A stretch of DNA of 5,727 nucleotides from Hyphomicrobiales bacterium (lineage in GTDB: Bacteria; Pseudomonadota; Alphaproteobacteria; Rhizobiales; GCA-2746425), in contig NVXB01000061.1 in assembly GCA_002746425.1 (NCBI GenBank), positions 13,024 to 18,750 of the forward strand, read 5' to 3'. This document shows, in pieces, positions 1 through 5,158 of the stretch. Made by a program: the position numbers and the translations under genes. Each line of letters opens with the position of its first letter. The first letter of the stretch is position 1. The notes beneath the pieces are model-generated. The model made no database searches and was not told the origin of the DNA. It was given only the letters and a program-made list of their open reading frames with translations.

Positions 1-270
1 GGTATGGACGCGCTGGATCGCCGCTATTTAGGCACTATCGCACAGAATTTTGGTGGCGGACCTGTGGGGATTGAAACGATCGCCGCATCTTTGTCAGAAC
101 CAAGAGACGCGATTGAGGAAATTATCGAGCCCTATTTAATACAGCAGGGCTACATTCAGCGCACGCCTCGTGGTCGGATGTTGACGCCGCGCGCCTTTAA
201 GCATCTTGGAATGACGGCACCCAAGGCCTTCTCCGCCATGCAACCTAATTTATTTGAAAATGATGACTGA
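1..270 (+). CDS. ruvB: Holliday junction branch-migration ATPase RuvB, C-terminal fragment (5' end outside window)
   Basis: RuvB is the hexameric AAA+ motor that, with RuvA, drives Holliday junction branch migration in the cytoplasm. Only the last 89 codons are present. The frame is already open at base 1 (Gly-Met-Asp-Ala), so the ATG at 4 is an internal methionine, not a start. What is visible is the C-terminal winged-helix domain, with the family stretches DRRYL, NFGGGPVG, ETIAASLSEPRDAIEE, PYLIQQGYIQRTPRGR and a final AFKHLG; the RTPRGR wing is the DNA-contacting part in the family. The Walker and sensor motifs lie upstream. It ends at TGA 268-270, and the ybgC start codons lie inside this end, so the two genes overlap and are probably co-transcribed. 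ruvB next to ybgC-tol is a common alphaproteobacterial arrangement. Identity is secure. Confidence 0.95.
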   Translation, partial: GMDALDRRYLGTIAQNFGGGPVGIETIAASLSEPRDAIEEIIEPYLIQQGYIQRTPRGRMLTPRAFKHLGMTAPKAFSAMQPNLFENDD

Positions 271-691
271 AAACTCTATCGACGGCTCTTTGATAGAGGG
301 CATACACCGGCGCGACATACGTGTGTATTTTGAAGACACGGATTTTTCTGGTGCCGTTTATCATGGTTCTTTTGTTCGCTTTCTTGAACGCGGCCGAAGT
401 GATTTTATGCGTTGTCTTGGGGTTAGTCACGCTGAGTTTGCCAAGGATAATTTGGCATTTGCAGTTGCTTATATGACAACTCGTTTTCTAAGGCCTGCTG
501 GCATCGATGATTTACTGCAGGTCGAAACAAAAATAGGCATGTTTTCCGGAGTACGTTTGGTGTTTGACCAGAAAATCAAACGGCAAGATGAGTTGCTGGT
601 TGAAGCTCAAGTCACGGTCGCGCTCATCAAAAATGGCAAACCGCAACGCATCCCGGTTTCGCTTTTCCAGAAGCTGGATCTACAAAATTGA
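260..691 (+). CDS. ybgC: YbgC-family acyl-CoA thioesterase (hotdog fold), Tol-Pal associated
   Basis: A cytoplasmic single-domain hotdog thioesterase of about 143 residues, normal length for YbgC. The 4HBT-type active-site block is plain: Y-F-E-D-T-D-F-S-G-A-V-Y-H at residues 23-35 (counting from ATG 260), followed by FLERGRSDF on the long helix. By comparison with Pseudomonas 4-hydroxybenzoyl-CoA thioesterase, where the second Asp of DCD is catalytic, D28 is the likely catalytic residue. Known YbgC proteins hydrolyse short- or long-chain acyl-CoA/ACP and are linked to phospholipid metabolism; the natural substrate is not clear. The start is uncertain: TTG 254, ATG 260 and ATG 263 are all in frame, none has a convincing Shine-Dalgarno, and all overlap the ruvB end, so translation is probably coupled to ruvB termination. 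I chose ATG 260. A 209-bp gap with its own promoter separates it from tolQ. Confidence 0.93.
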   Translation: MMTENSIDGSLIEGIHRRDIRVYFEDTDFSGAVYHGSFVRFLERGRSDFMRCLGVSHAEFAKDNLAFAVAYMTTRFLRPAGIDDLLQVETKIGMFSGVRLVFDQKIKRQDELLVEAQVTVALIKNGKPQRIPVSLFQKLDLQN

Positions 692-744
692 ATAAACTTG
701 CAATGCGCAGGTTCCCAATTTGAATAACCGTTACGATTAATTAA

Positions 745-771
745 CCTTGATAAAGTCTTAATCAATCAAGG
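745..771. repeat. Short inverted repeat upstream of the tolQ promoter
   Basis: CCTTGAT (745-751) and ATCAAGG (765-771) are perfect 7-bp inverted arms separated by 13 AT-rich bases. No T-run follows, so it is not a convincing terminator for ybgC. It lies about 27 bp upstream of the tolQ -35 box, where an activator site or UP-like AT-rich tract could sit. A 7-bp pair this close could arise by chance; function is unproven. Confidence 0.35.
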
Positions 772-797
772 AATTCTGCAGTGTTTGCGCCCTTTTA

Positions 798-827
798 TTG
801 ACATAGTTTTTGCAGACATGTGCATAC
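798..827 (+). promoter_or_regulatory. Candidate sigma70-type promoter of tolQRAB
   Basis: A perfect -35 hexamer TTGACA lies at 798-803. The -10 is weaker: TGCATA at 821-826 with a 17-bp spacer, or GCATAC at 822-827 preceded by an extended-minus-10-like TGT at 819-821. Transcription would start near 833, leaving a leader of about 70 nt before the preferred tolQ ATG at 907. The position in the only large gap between ybgC and the tightly packed tol genes supports it. The predicted -10 and start site lie inside the 814-846 dyad. Confidence 0.55.
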
Positions 828-846
828 CAATGGTTAGCACATGTCT
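814..846. promoter_or_regulatory. 33-bp dyad symmetry over the tolQ promoter, candidate operator
   Basis: Outer arms AGACATGTGC (814-823) and GCACATGTCT (837-846) are perfect 10-bp inverted repeats. Inside them, after a 2-bp mismatch, ACCA (826-829) and TGGT (831-834) are also inverted around base 830, so 14 of 16 paired positions match. Each outer arm contains the palindrome ACATGT, with centres 23 bp apart. The dyad covers the predicted -10 and transcription start, the classic place for a repressor. If read through from ybgC it could also form an mRNA hairpin, but no T-run follows, so a terminator is unlikely. The binding factor is unknown. Confidence 0.55.
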
Positions 847-893
847 TTAGTGGTGTTACTGCGGCTCGAATTGTCTTTTGAAGATGCATAATT

Positions 894-898
894 AAGGA
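894..898 (+). promoter_or_regulatory. tolQ ribosome binding site (decides the start)
   Basis: AAGGA at 894-898 is the only good Shine-Dalgarno before tolQ. It leaves 2 nt to ATG 901 but 8 nt to ATG 907, so 907 is the better start. Confidence 0.7.
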
Positions 899-906
899 CC
901 ATGTAT

Positions 907-1620
907 ATGGAAACGATTGAACTTGGCCAAGCGGCACTGGCAGGTGGAAATGGTAGCCTTTCGCTGTGGACGCTGTTCATTCAGGCGCATATCGTCGTAA
1001 AAATTGTCATGGTTGGCTTGATGGCTGCATCCGTCTGGTGCTGGGCAATCGTCATAGATAAAACAATCTTATTTCGACGGGCAAAATCTCAAATGGACCG
1101 TTTTGAGCAAACCTTTTGGTCCGGTCAGTCATTGGAAGAACTTTATCGCACCTTGTCTCAACGGCCTCAAAATGGAATGGCGACTGTCTTTATTTCGGCC
1201 ATGAGAGAGTGGAAGCGAACCTATGAAGGCAATGCTCGCTCGTTCGGCGGCCTGCAGATGCGCATTGATAAGGTAATGGATGTTGCCATATCGCGCGAGA
1301 CAGAGCGCTGGGAGCGACGATTGCTCATTCTGGCAACTGTTGGTTCAGCTGGGCCGTTTGTTGGCCTGTTTGGCACGGTTTGGGGTATTATGACCAGTTT
1401 TCAGGCGATCGCTGCTTCGCAAAGTACGAATCTTGCTGTTGTAGCGCCGGGTATTGCTGAAGCCTTGTTTGCAACCGCTCTGGGTTTGATTGCCGCCATT
1501 CCTGCGGTGATTGCCTATAACAAATTCACCACACAGCTTTCTCGCCTCTCAGTTCGGCTGGAAGGCTTTGCTGATGAGTTTTCTGCCATACTCTCGCGGC
1601 AAATGGATGAGAGAAGTTAA
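907..1620 (+). CDS. tolQ: Tol-Pal system proton-channel subunit TolQ (MotA/TolQ/ExbB family)
   Basis: An inner-membrane protein that forms, with TolR, the proton-driven motor energising TolA for outer-membrane constriction during division. The product is 237 aa from ATG 907 (239 from ATG 901; the AAGGA at 894-898 favours 907), normal for TolQ. Hydrophobic segments are seen near residues 24-50 (TM1), 139-164 (TM2) and 177-204 (TM3), with a charged cytoplasmic loop between TM1 and TM2. The family core is intact: GSAGPFVGLFGTVWGIM in TM2 and APGIAEALFATALGLIAAIPA in TM3. The two threonines lining the proton path are T157 (GTVWG) and T190 (ATALG), matching E. coli T145 and T178 by motif. It could only be confused with ExbB, but tolR, tolA, tolB and pal follow directly. 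It ends 3 nt before tolR. It is probably transcribed from the promoter at 798-827. Confidence 0.96.
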   Translation: METIELGQAALAGGNGSLSLWTLFIQAHIVVKIVMVGLMAASVWCWAIVIDKTILFRRAKSQMDRFEQTFWSGQSLEELYRTLSQRPQNGMATVFISAMREWKRTYEGNARSFGGLQMRIDKVMDVAISRETERWERRLLILATVGSAGPFVGLFGTVWGIMTSFQAIAASQSTNLAVVAPGIAEALFATALGLIAAIPAVIAYNKFTTQLSRLSVRLEGFADEFSAILSRQMDERS

Positions 1621-1623
1621 ATC

Positions 1624-2079
1624 ATGGCAGGAAACATGGCAAACTACTCTGGTTCTGGGTCGCGCCGCAGGCGTCGGCGAAACAATCACGCACCTATGAG
1701 CGAAATTAATGTGACGCCCATGGTGGATGTCATGCTTGTGTTGTTGATTATTTTCATGGTCGCGGCACCGTTGCTGACTGTTGGCGTGCCAATTGATTTG
1801 CCGGAAACCAGTGCGCGGCAGCTCGGTGGTGATAATGAACCGATCAGCATCTCAATTACTGCGGATGGCATTGTATATTTGCAGGAAACAGAGATTGAGA
1901 TTGACGAAATCGTCGCAAAACTAAAAGCGATTTCTGACAATGGTTACGAAGAGCGCATTTATGTGCGGGGCGACAGAGAAACCGACTACGGGACGATTAT
2001 GAAACTTATGGGCACGATAAGTGCTGCTGGTTTTACTCGTCTTGGGTTGGTCACAACTGAACAAAACTCAGGTAGTTAG
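1624..2079 (+). CDS. tolR: Tol-Pal system subunit TolR (ExbD/TolR family)
   Basis: A 151-aa single-span inner-membrane protein, partner of TolQ in the proton channel; its periplasmic domain dimerises and can contact peptidoglycan. The N-terminus is cytoplasmic and very basic, with six consecutive arginines at residues 14-19, an alphaproteobacterial TolR trait. Then comes the family signature SEINVTPMVDVMLVLLIIFMV; D35 in VDVML is the conserved proton-binding aspartate (E. coli TolR D23). The single TM segment spans about 34-54, followed by GVPIDLPET and a periplasmic domain ending in GFTRLGLVT. The ATG at 1624 sits 3 nt after the tolQ stop with a purine-rich GAGAGAAG (1609-1616) as Shine-Dalgarno, so translation is likely coupled. 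A second in-frame ATG at 1636 is poorly spaced from its nearest purine run. Identity is secure from sequence and context. Confidence 0.96.
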   Translation: MAGNMANYSGSGSRRRRRRNNHAPMSEINVTPMVDVMLVLLIIFMVAAPLLTVGVPIDLPETSARQLGGDNEPISISITADGIVYLQETEIEIDEIVAKLKAISDNGYEERIYVRGDRETDYGTIMKLMGTISAAGFTRLGLVTTEQNSGS

Positions 2080-2094
2080 GGTTGTTAATAGCTG

Positions 2095-2994
2095 ATGAAG
2101 GCCGGGCTTTTTCTTTCAAGTCTTGCACATGTTGCAGTGTTGAGTTGGGGTGTTTACGCCCTTCCTGAGCCCGCACGCCTTGAAGCACCTGAAATTGATG
2201 CATTGCCAATTGAAATAGTGCCGTTTGAAGAGCTATCGCAAAAGCGTAAAGGCGATTTGAACGCGGAACCTGATGCGCCGCCACCGGTTGAACCAAAACC
2301 TACACCGCCCAAGGCTGTAGAGGCTAAGGACCCGGTTGAAAAACCAACCGAAATACCTGCGCCTCAACCAGTTGAGGCAGCTCCTCAGCCGGAACCTGAA
2401 CCCGAAATTAAAAAACCAAAACCTGTTGAGATTGCTGAGCCTGAGCCCGCACCAGAGCCACAACCAACTGCTGAACCTGCTCCAGATCCTGCACCAAAAA
2501 TGCAGTTTGCCAATTCACCGCGCCCGCGTTCCAGGCCCAAGCCTCCGCCTAAAACAGCTGTCAAAAAGAAACCAGATTTCAACACCGATAAGATTGCGGC
2601 TCTTCTTGATAAACAAAAGCCAACAGGGGCTGCGCCACAACCTGAGCAGCAGCAATTGGGCGTGCAAAATGGCGATAATTCTAACCAGCTTACCCAGAAC
2701 GAGATTGATTTCTTGCGCAGGCAGCTTGAGAGCTGTTGGAGCCTTCAAGCGGGGATGGAAGCCGCCGACACAATAACGGTTACAGTGCAAATGGTGTTGA
2801 ACCTCGATGGTTCACTTGCCGGGGCACCGCGCGTGCTTAATCCTGGCGGCACTGCCCAACACCGAATTGCTTCCGAGCGGGCATTGCGAGCTGTGCAGAT
2901 TTGTGCGCCCTATGCCTATATGCCTCAAGATAAATATGACACTTGGCAAGTGATTGAATTTAATTTTGATCCGTCAAAAATGTTTCAGGGATAG
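2095..2994 (+). CDS. tolA: Tol-Pal system periplasm-spanning protein TolA (TonB-like)
   Basis: TolA is anchored in the inner membrane, takes energy from TolQR and reaches TolB and Pal in the periplasm. At 299 aa it is shorter than E. coli TolA. Domain I: one N-terminal hydrophobic segment (about 4-23) with S8-x3-H12 in SSLAH, the Ser/His pair used by TolA and TonB to couple to the motor. Domain II: a low-complexity stretch (about 55-160) rich in Pro, Glu, Ala and Lys with many PEP/PAP/PKP units, instead of the long Ala/Lys/Glu helix of enteric TolA. Domain III (about 200-299): NEIDFLRRQLESCWSL, a VNLDG-like strand (VLNLDGSLAG), ALRAVQIC and KYDTWQVIEFNFDP, the TolA/TonB-type C-terminal domain. 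C214 and C270 probably form a disulfide. An in-frame TAG at 2089-2091 limits the start to ATG 2095. The Shine-Dalgarno is weak. It ends 5 nt before tolB. Confidence 0.94.
   Translation: MKAGLFLSSLAHVAVLSWGVYALPEPARLEAPEIDALPIEIVPFEELSQKRKGDLNAEPDAPPPVEPKPTPPKAVEAKDPVEKPTEIPAPQPVEAAPQPEPEPEIKKPKPVEIAEPEPAPEPQPTAEPAPDPAPKMQFANSPRPRSRPKPPPKTAVKKKPDFNTDKIAALLDKQKPTGAAPQPEQQQLGVQNGDNSNQLTQNEIDFLRRQLESCWSLQAGMEAADTITVTVQMVLNLDGSLAGAPRVLNPGGTAQHRIASERALRAVQICAPYAYMPQDKYDTWQVIEFNFDPSKMFQG
2987..2991 (+). promoter_or_regulatory. tolB ribosome binding site inside the tolA end
   Basis: AGGGA at 2987-2991 lies in the last codons of tolA, 8 nt before the tolB ATG at 3000. Ribosomes finishing tolA uncover or reuse it, which suggests coupled translation. 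Confidence 0.6.
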
Positions 2995-2999
2995 ATTCT

Positions 3000-4352
3000 A
3001 TGCTGCGTAGCTACAGTTTTATATGTTTGAGCAGATGCTTGCGGATTATCCCAGTGTTTCTGTGCTTTTTCGCCGCTGGTGTTTTTGTAGATCAGCCAGC
3101 GAATGCACAACTGAAACTGGATATTACACGCGGTAATATTCAGGCGATGCCTGTTGCTGTGCCCGATTTTGTGAATGGGCTGGGCCAGGTTGATCAACTT
3201 AGCCAGAATGTATCGCGGGTCATCGTTTCTGATCTGCAACGTTCAGGCCTATTTCGCTCGATTGATCCTGCTTCCTTTATTGATCTGAATGCAAACCCCG
3301 ATACGATGCCGCGGTTTCCTGATTGGCGCGTGTTGAGTGCTCAGGCATTGGCCGTTGGACGTATCACTCAAGAGCCTGATGGGCGGTTGCGCGCTGAATT
3401 TCGGCTTTGGGATGTGTTTGCAGCAAAGCAAGTTGCTGGCCAAAGGTTTTTTACCCAACCTGAAAACTGGCGCCGCGTTGCTCACATTATAGCTGATGCA
3501 ATCTATGAAAGATTGACGGGCGAGAAGGGGTATTTTGATACTCGTGTGGTGTTTGTCGATGAAACCGGACCCAAGGACAACCGCACCAAACGTTTGGCTA
3601 TTATGGATCAGGACGGTGCAAATCTCCAATATTTGACCTCTGGTGGCGATTTGGTGCTGACACCACGGTTTAGCCCAAGCCGCCAGGAAATCACCTACAT
3701 GTCCTATGCTAACGGCAGACCACAAGTGTACCTGTTGAATATCGATACCGGGCAACAGGAAGTTGTTGGTAATTTCCCCGGCATGACCTTCGCCCCGCGA
3801 TTTTCGCCGGATGGCCAGCGTGTCGTCATGAGCTTGCAGCAGGAAGGCAACGCCAATATCTTTTTGATGGATTTGCGTTCCAAGCGAACAACGCGGCTGA
3901 CAAACTCAGCCTCCATTGATACCGCTCCTTCATTTGCCCCTGATGGATCGCGAATTGTTTTTGAATCAGATCGTGGCGGCTCTCAGCAGCTCTATGTGAT
4001 GCCTGCAACGGGCGGTGCAGCGCAGCGGATCAGTTTTGGCAAGGGAAGTTACTCCACGCCCGTTTGGTCGCCCAGGGGCGATCTCATAGCCTTTACGAAG
4101 CTATTGCAGGGCCAGTTTCTGATTGGCGTGATGAAAGCCGATGGCACTGGTGAACGTATTTTGACGGCTGGATACCACAATGAGGGGCCAACATGGGCTC
4201 CCAATGGCCGGGTTTTGATGTTCTTTCGTGAAGCGCGCGGGGAGGCTGCCGGACCTAGATTGTGGTCCATTGACCTAACCGGATATAACGAGCGGCAGGT
4301 GCCAACACCAAACTACGCCTCAGATCCGGCATGGTCTCCGCTTTTGAATTAG
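3000..4352 (+). CDS. tolB: Tol-Pal system periplasmic beta-propeller protein TolB
   Basis: TolB is a soluble periplasmic protein that binds Pal through its propeller and TolA through its N-terminus, deciding whether Pal is free to bind peptidoglycan. The product is 450 aa, normal for the family. A Sec signal peptide is visible: basic n-region with R12 and R15, hydrophobic core about 16-30, and likely cleavage after PANA (A36), giving mature QLKLDITRGN, the segment that corresponds to the TolA-binding TolB box. An N-terminal alpha/beta domain runs to about 170. The propeller follows, with PD40-type repeats at PRFSPS (222), PRFSPDG (266), PSFAPDG (310), PVWSPRG (354), PTWAPNG (397) and PAWSP (443), a regular spacing of about 44 residues that fits six blades. 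No frameshift or missing blade is apparent. It is the last gene of the tightly packed block; no clear terminator follows it. Confidence 0.97.
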   Translation: MLRSYSFICLSRCLRIIPVFLCFFAAGVFVDQPANAQLKLDITRGNIQAMPVAVPDFVNGLGQVDQLSQNVSRVIVSDLQRSGLFRSIDPASFIDLNANPDTMPRFPDWRVLSAQALAVGRITQEPDGRLRAEFRLWDVFAAKQVAGQRFFTQPENWRRVAHIIADAIYERLTGEKGYFDTRVVFVDETGPKDNRTKRLAIMDQDGANLQYLTSGGDLVLTPRFSPSRQEITYMSYANGRPQVYLLNIDTGQQEVVGNFPGMTFAPRFSPDGQRVVMSLQQEGNANIFLMDLRSKRTTRLTNSASIDTAPSFAPDGSRIVFESDRGGSQQLYVMPATGGAAQRISFGKGSYSTPVWSPRGDLIAFTKLLQGQFLIGVMKADGTGERILTAGYHNEGPTWAPNGRVLMFFREARGEAAGPRLWSIDLTGYNERQVPTPNYASDPAWSPLLN

Positions 4353-4375
4353 GCCGCAGCCCACATTTAACGCGA

Positions 4376-4404
4376 TTGATAGTTTACGAAAAATTAACTA
4401 TGCT
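4376..4404 (+). promoter_or_regulatory. Candidate sigma70-type promoter of pal
   Basis: TTGATA (4376-4381, 5 of 6 to TTGACA) and TATGCT (4399-4404, 4 of 6 to TATAAT) are separated by exactly 17 bp. Transcription would start near 4411. This would let pal be expressed apart from tolQRAB, which suits the high abundance of Pal lipoprotein in envelopes generally. A short bulged hairpin, TATGCTT with AAG-G-CATA, overlaps the -10 and start region (4399-4416). Confidence 0.55.
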
Positions 4405-4555
4405 TGCGAAGGCATATTTAACCATGTGTGGGCTATAAAAATGCAACAAATAAAGTGTTGTCCCTAATTCAGTCGCAATCTCGTTGGACAGAAGCAGGGG
4501 AGAAACTGCAGGCTGGCTTGAATATGCAAGCAAACAGGCAGACCACACATAACTA

Positions 4556-4559
4556 GGAG
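4556..4559 (+). promoter_or_regulatory. pal ribosome binding site (supports the upstream start)
   Basis: GGAG at 4556-4559 lies 10 nt before ATG 4570. The alternative in-frame GTG at 4624 has no comparable site, which favours the longer protein with its extended signal peptide. Confidence 0.6.
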
Positions 4560-4569
4560 TTTTCCGGGC

Positions 4570-5085
4570 ATGTTTTTACAACAAGTCCTCACGTCGGTTA
4601 AGGACGCATTGGGTCTGGACCGCGTGATCAAAGTCGTTGCTGTTATACTGCTTGGTGCAGTTTTGACGGCCTGTGCAGGCAATAAATATGATGTGAACCA
4701 GAGTGGCGCAAGCGTTGCCAAACCGGGCACACCGCAGGATTTTGCCGTGAATGTTGGTGATCGGGTGTTCTTTGAAACTGATAGCACCGACCTGACAGCT
4801 CGTGGGCAGGCAACGCTTAATTTGCAGTCCGCCTGGCTTGCTAAATATCCGCAATACAAGGCCACAATGGAAGGCCATGCGGATGAGCGCGGCACGCGGG
4901 AATACAACATTGCCCTGGGTGCAAGGCGTGCCTCTGCTGCCAAAGCTTACCTGATTGCGCGCGGTATCAGCGCGGCAAGGTTGGGCACGATCTCTTATGG
5001 TAAGGAACGTCCTGTTGCGGTTTGTAACGACATTTCTTGCTGGTCTCAGAACCGCCGTTCGGTGACAACGCTGACTAGCGGATAA
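4570..5085 (+). CDS. pal: Peptidoglycan-associated lipoprotein Pal (Omp16-like)
   Basis: Pal is an outer-membrane lipoprotein that holds the outer membrane to peptidoglycan and is moved to division sites by Tol. The product is 171 aa. A type II signal peptide ends in the lipobox LTAC, making C35 the lipidated residue; the n-region before the hydrophobic core (19-34) is unusually long at about 18 residues. A short linker follows, then the OmpA-like domain (about 58-168), with GDRVFFETDS near its start, GHADERGTREYNIALGARRA (102-121) carrying the diaminopimelate-binding Asp/Arg motif, YGKERP (143-148) and NRRSVT (161-166). C152 and C157 in VCNDISCWSQNRR match the cysteine pair I recall in Brucella Omp16, probably a disulfide. 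The gene ends in tandem stops TAA-TAG and is followed by a strong terminator. It likely has its own promoter at 4376-4404. Confidence 0.97.
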   Translation: MFLQQVLTSVKDALGLDRVIKVVAVILLGAVLTACAGNKYDVNQSGASVAKPGTPQDFAVNVGDRVFFETDSTDLTARGQATLNLQSAWLAKYPQYKATMEGHADERGTREYNIALGARRASAAKAYLIARGISAARLGTISYGKERPVAVCNDISCWSQNRRSVTTLTSG

Positions 5086-5098
5086 TAGCTGCGTATCA

Positions 5099-5115
5099 GT
5101 TCAAATCTGTTCAAA
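5099..5115. repeat. Tandem GTTCAAA pair between pal and its terminator
   Basis: GTTCAAA occurs at 5099-5105 and 5109-5115, exactly 10 bp apart, one helical turn. The second copy runs into the left arm of the terminator. It may be chance; no function can be assigned. Confidence 0.3.
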
Positions 5116-5142
5116 GGCCTGAAACTTGTTTCAGGCCTTTTT
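5113..5142 (+). terminator. Rho-independent terminator between pal and cpoB
   Basis: AAAGGCCTGAAA (5113-5124) and TTTCAGGCCTTT (5129-5140) form a perfect 12-bp stem with a CTTG tetraloop, and the T-run extends through 5142 (five T's from 5138). It stands 28 nt after the pal stop codon and only 16 nt before the cpoB ATG. The T-run on the minus strand is only three bases, so it works mainly for + strand transcription. Since no promoter is visible between it and cpoB, it probably reduces rather than abolishes readthrough. Confidence 0.85.
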
Positions 5143-5146
5143 CATT

Positions 5147-5152
5147 AAGGAA
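5147..5152 (+). promoter_or_regulatory. cpoB ribosome binding site
   Basis: AAGGAA at 5147-5152 is 6 nt before ATG 5159, an ideal spacing. It fixes the start of a reading frame that is easy to overlook because it has no stop codon within the window. Confidence 0.75.
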
Positions 5153-5158
5153 TATCAG

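Larger units (their letters stand above)
4353..4569 (+). other. tolB-pal intergenic region with structured pal leader
   Basis: This 217-bp stretch contains no credible gene. It holds a promoter candidate at 4376-4404, which would give a leader of about 160 nt. Possible RNA stems in that leader are ATGTGTGG (4424-4431) with CCACACAT (4543-4550), CAACA (4444-4448) with TGTTG (4456-4460), TGTCC (4459-4463) with GGACA (4486-4490), and a longer bulged hairpin at 4506-4541: CTGC, CTG and GCTTG pairing with CAAGC, CAG and GCAG. The pal Shine-Dalgarno GGAG (4556-4559) lies just after the 4543-4550 arm. In addition AGCCCACA (4358-4365) can pair with TGTGGGCT (4427-4434), bracketing the promoter. Each stem alone could be chance; a regulatory role is inference. 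Confidence 0.4.

Noticed and set aside
737..772. Possible CtrA sites (TTAA-N7-TTAA) in the AT-rich tract before tolQ
   Set aside because: Several TTAA words occur, but none has a second TTAA at the required 7-bp spacing.
2336..2776. 146-codon + strand frame overlapping tolA in another phase
   Set aside because: The Leu/Asn/Gln-rich translation is the shifted reading of the Pro/Glu repeat codons of tolA; no ribosome site.
3249..3755. 168-codon open frame on the minus strand inside tolB
   Set aside because: Entirely antisense to an intact tolB; the translation has no recognisable domain and no ribosome site or promoter was evident.
4353..4434. AGCCCACA/TGTGGGCT inverted repeat as a tolB terminator
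   Set aside because: The loop would be 61 nt and no T-run follows; it does not look like an intrinsic terminator.
4434..4439. TATAAA as a -10 box for pal
   Set aside because: No acceptable -35 at 15-19 bp upstream and no extended -10 TG; the 4376-4404 pair is better.
4524..4556. Ten-codon mini-ORF ending in the pal Shine-Dalgarno, a possible leader peptide
   Set aside because: No Shine-Dalgarno at suitable distance and no runs of a regulatory amino acid; the TAG overlap with the ribosome site is interesting but unsupported.
4464..4943. 159-codon minus-strand open frame covering the pal leader and half of pal
   Set aside because: Antisense to the conserved pal domain, with no family features in its translation; a by-product of pal codon use.
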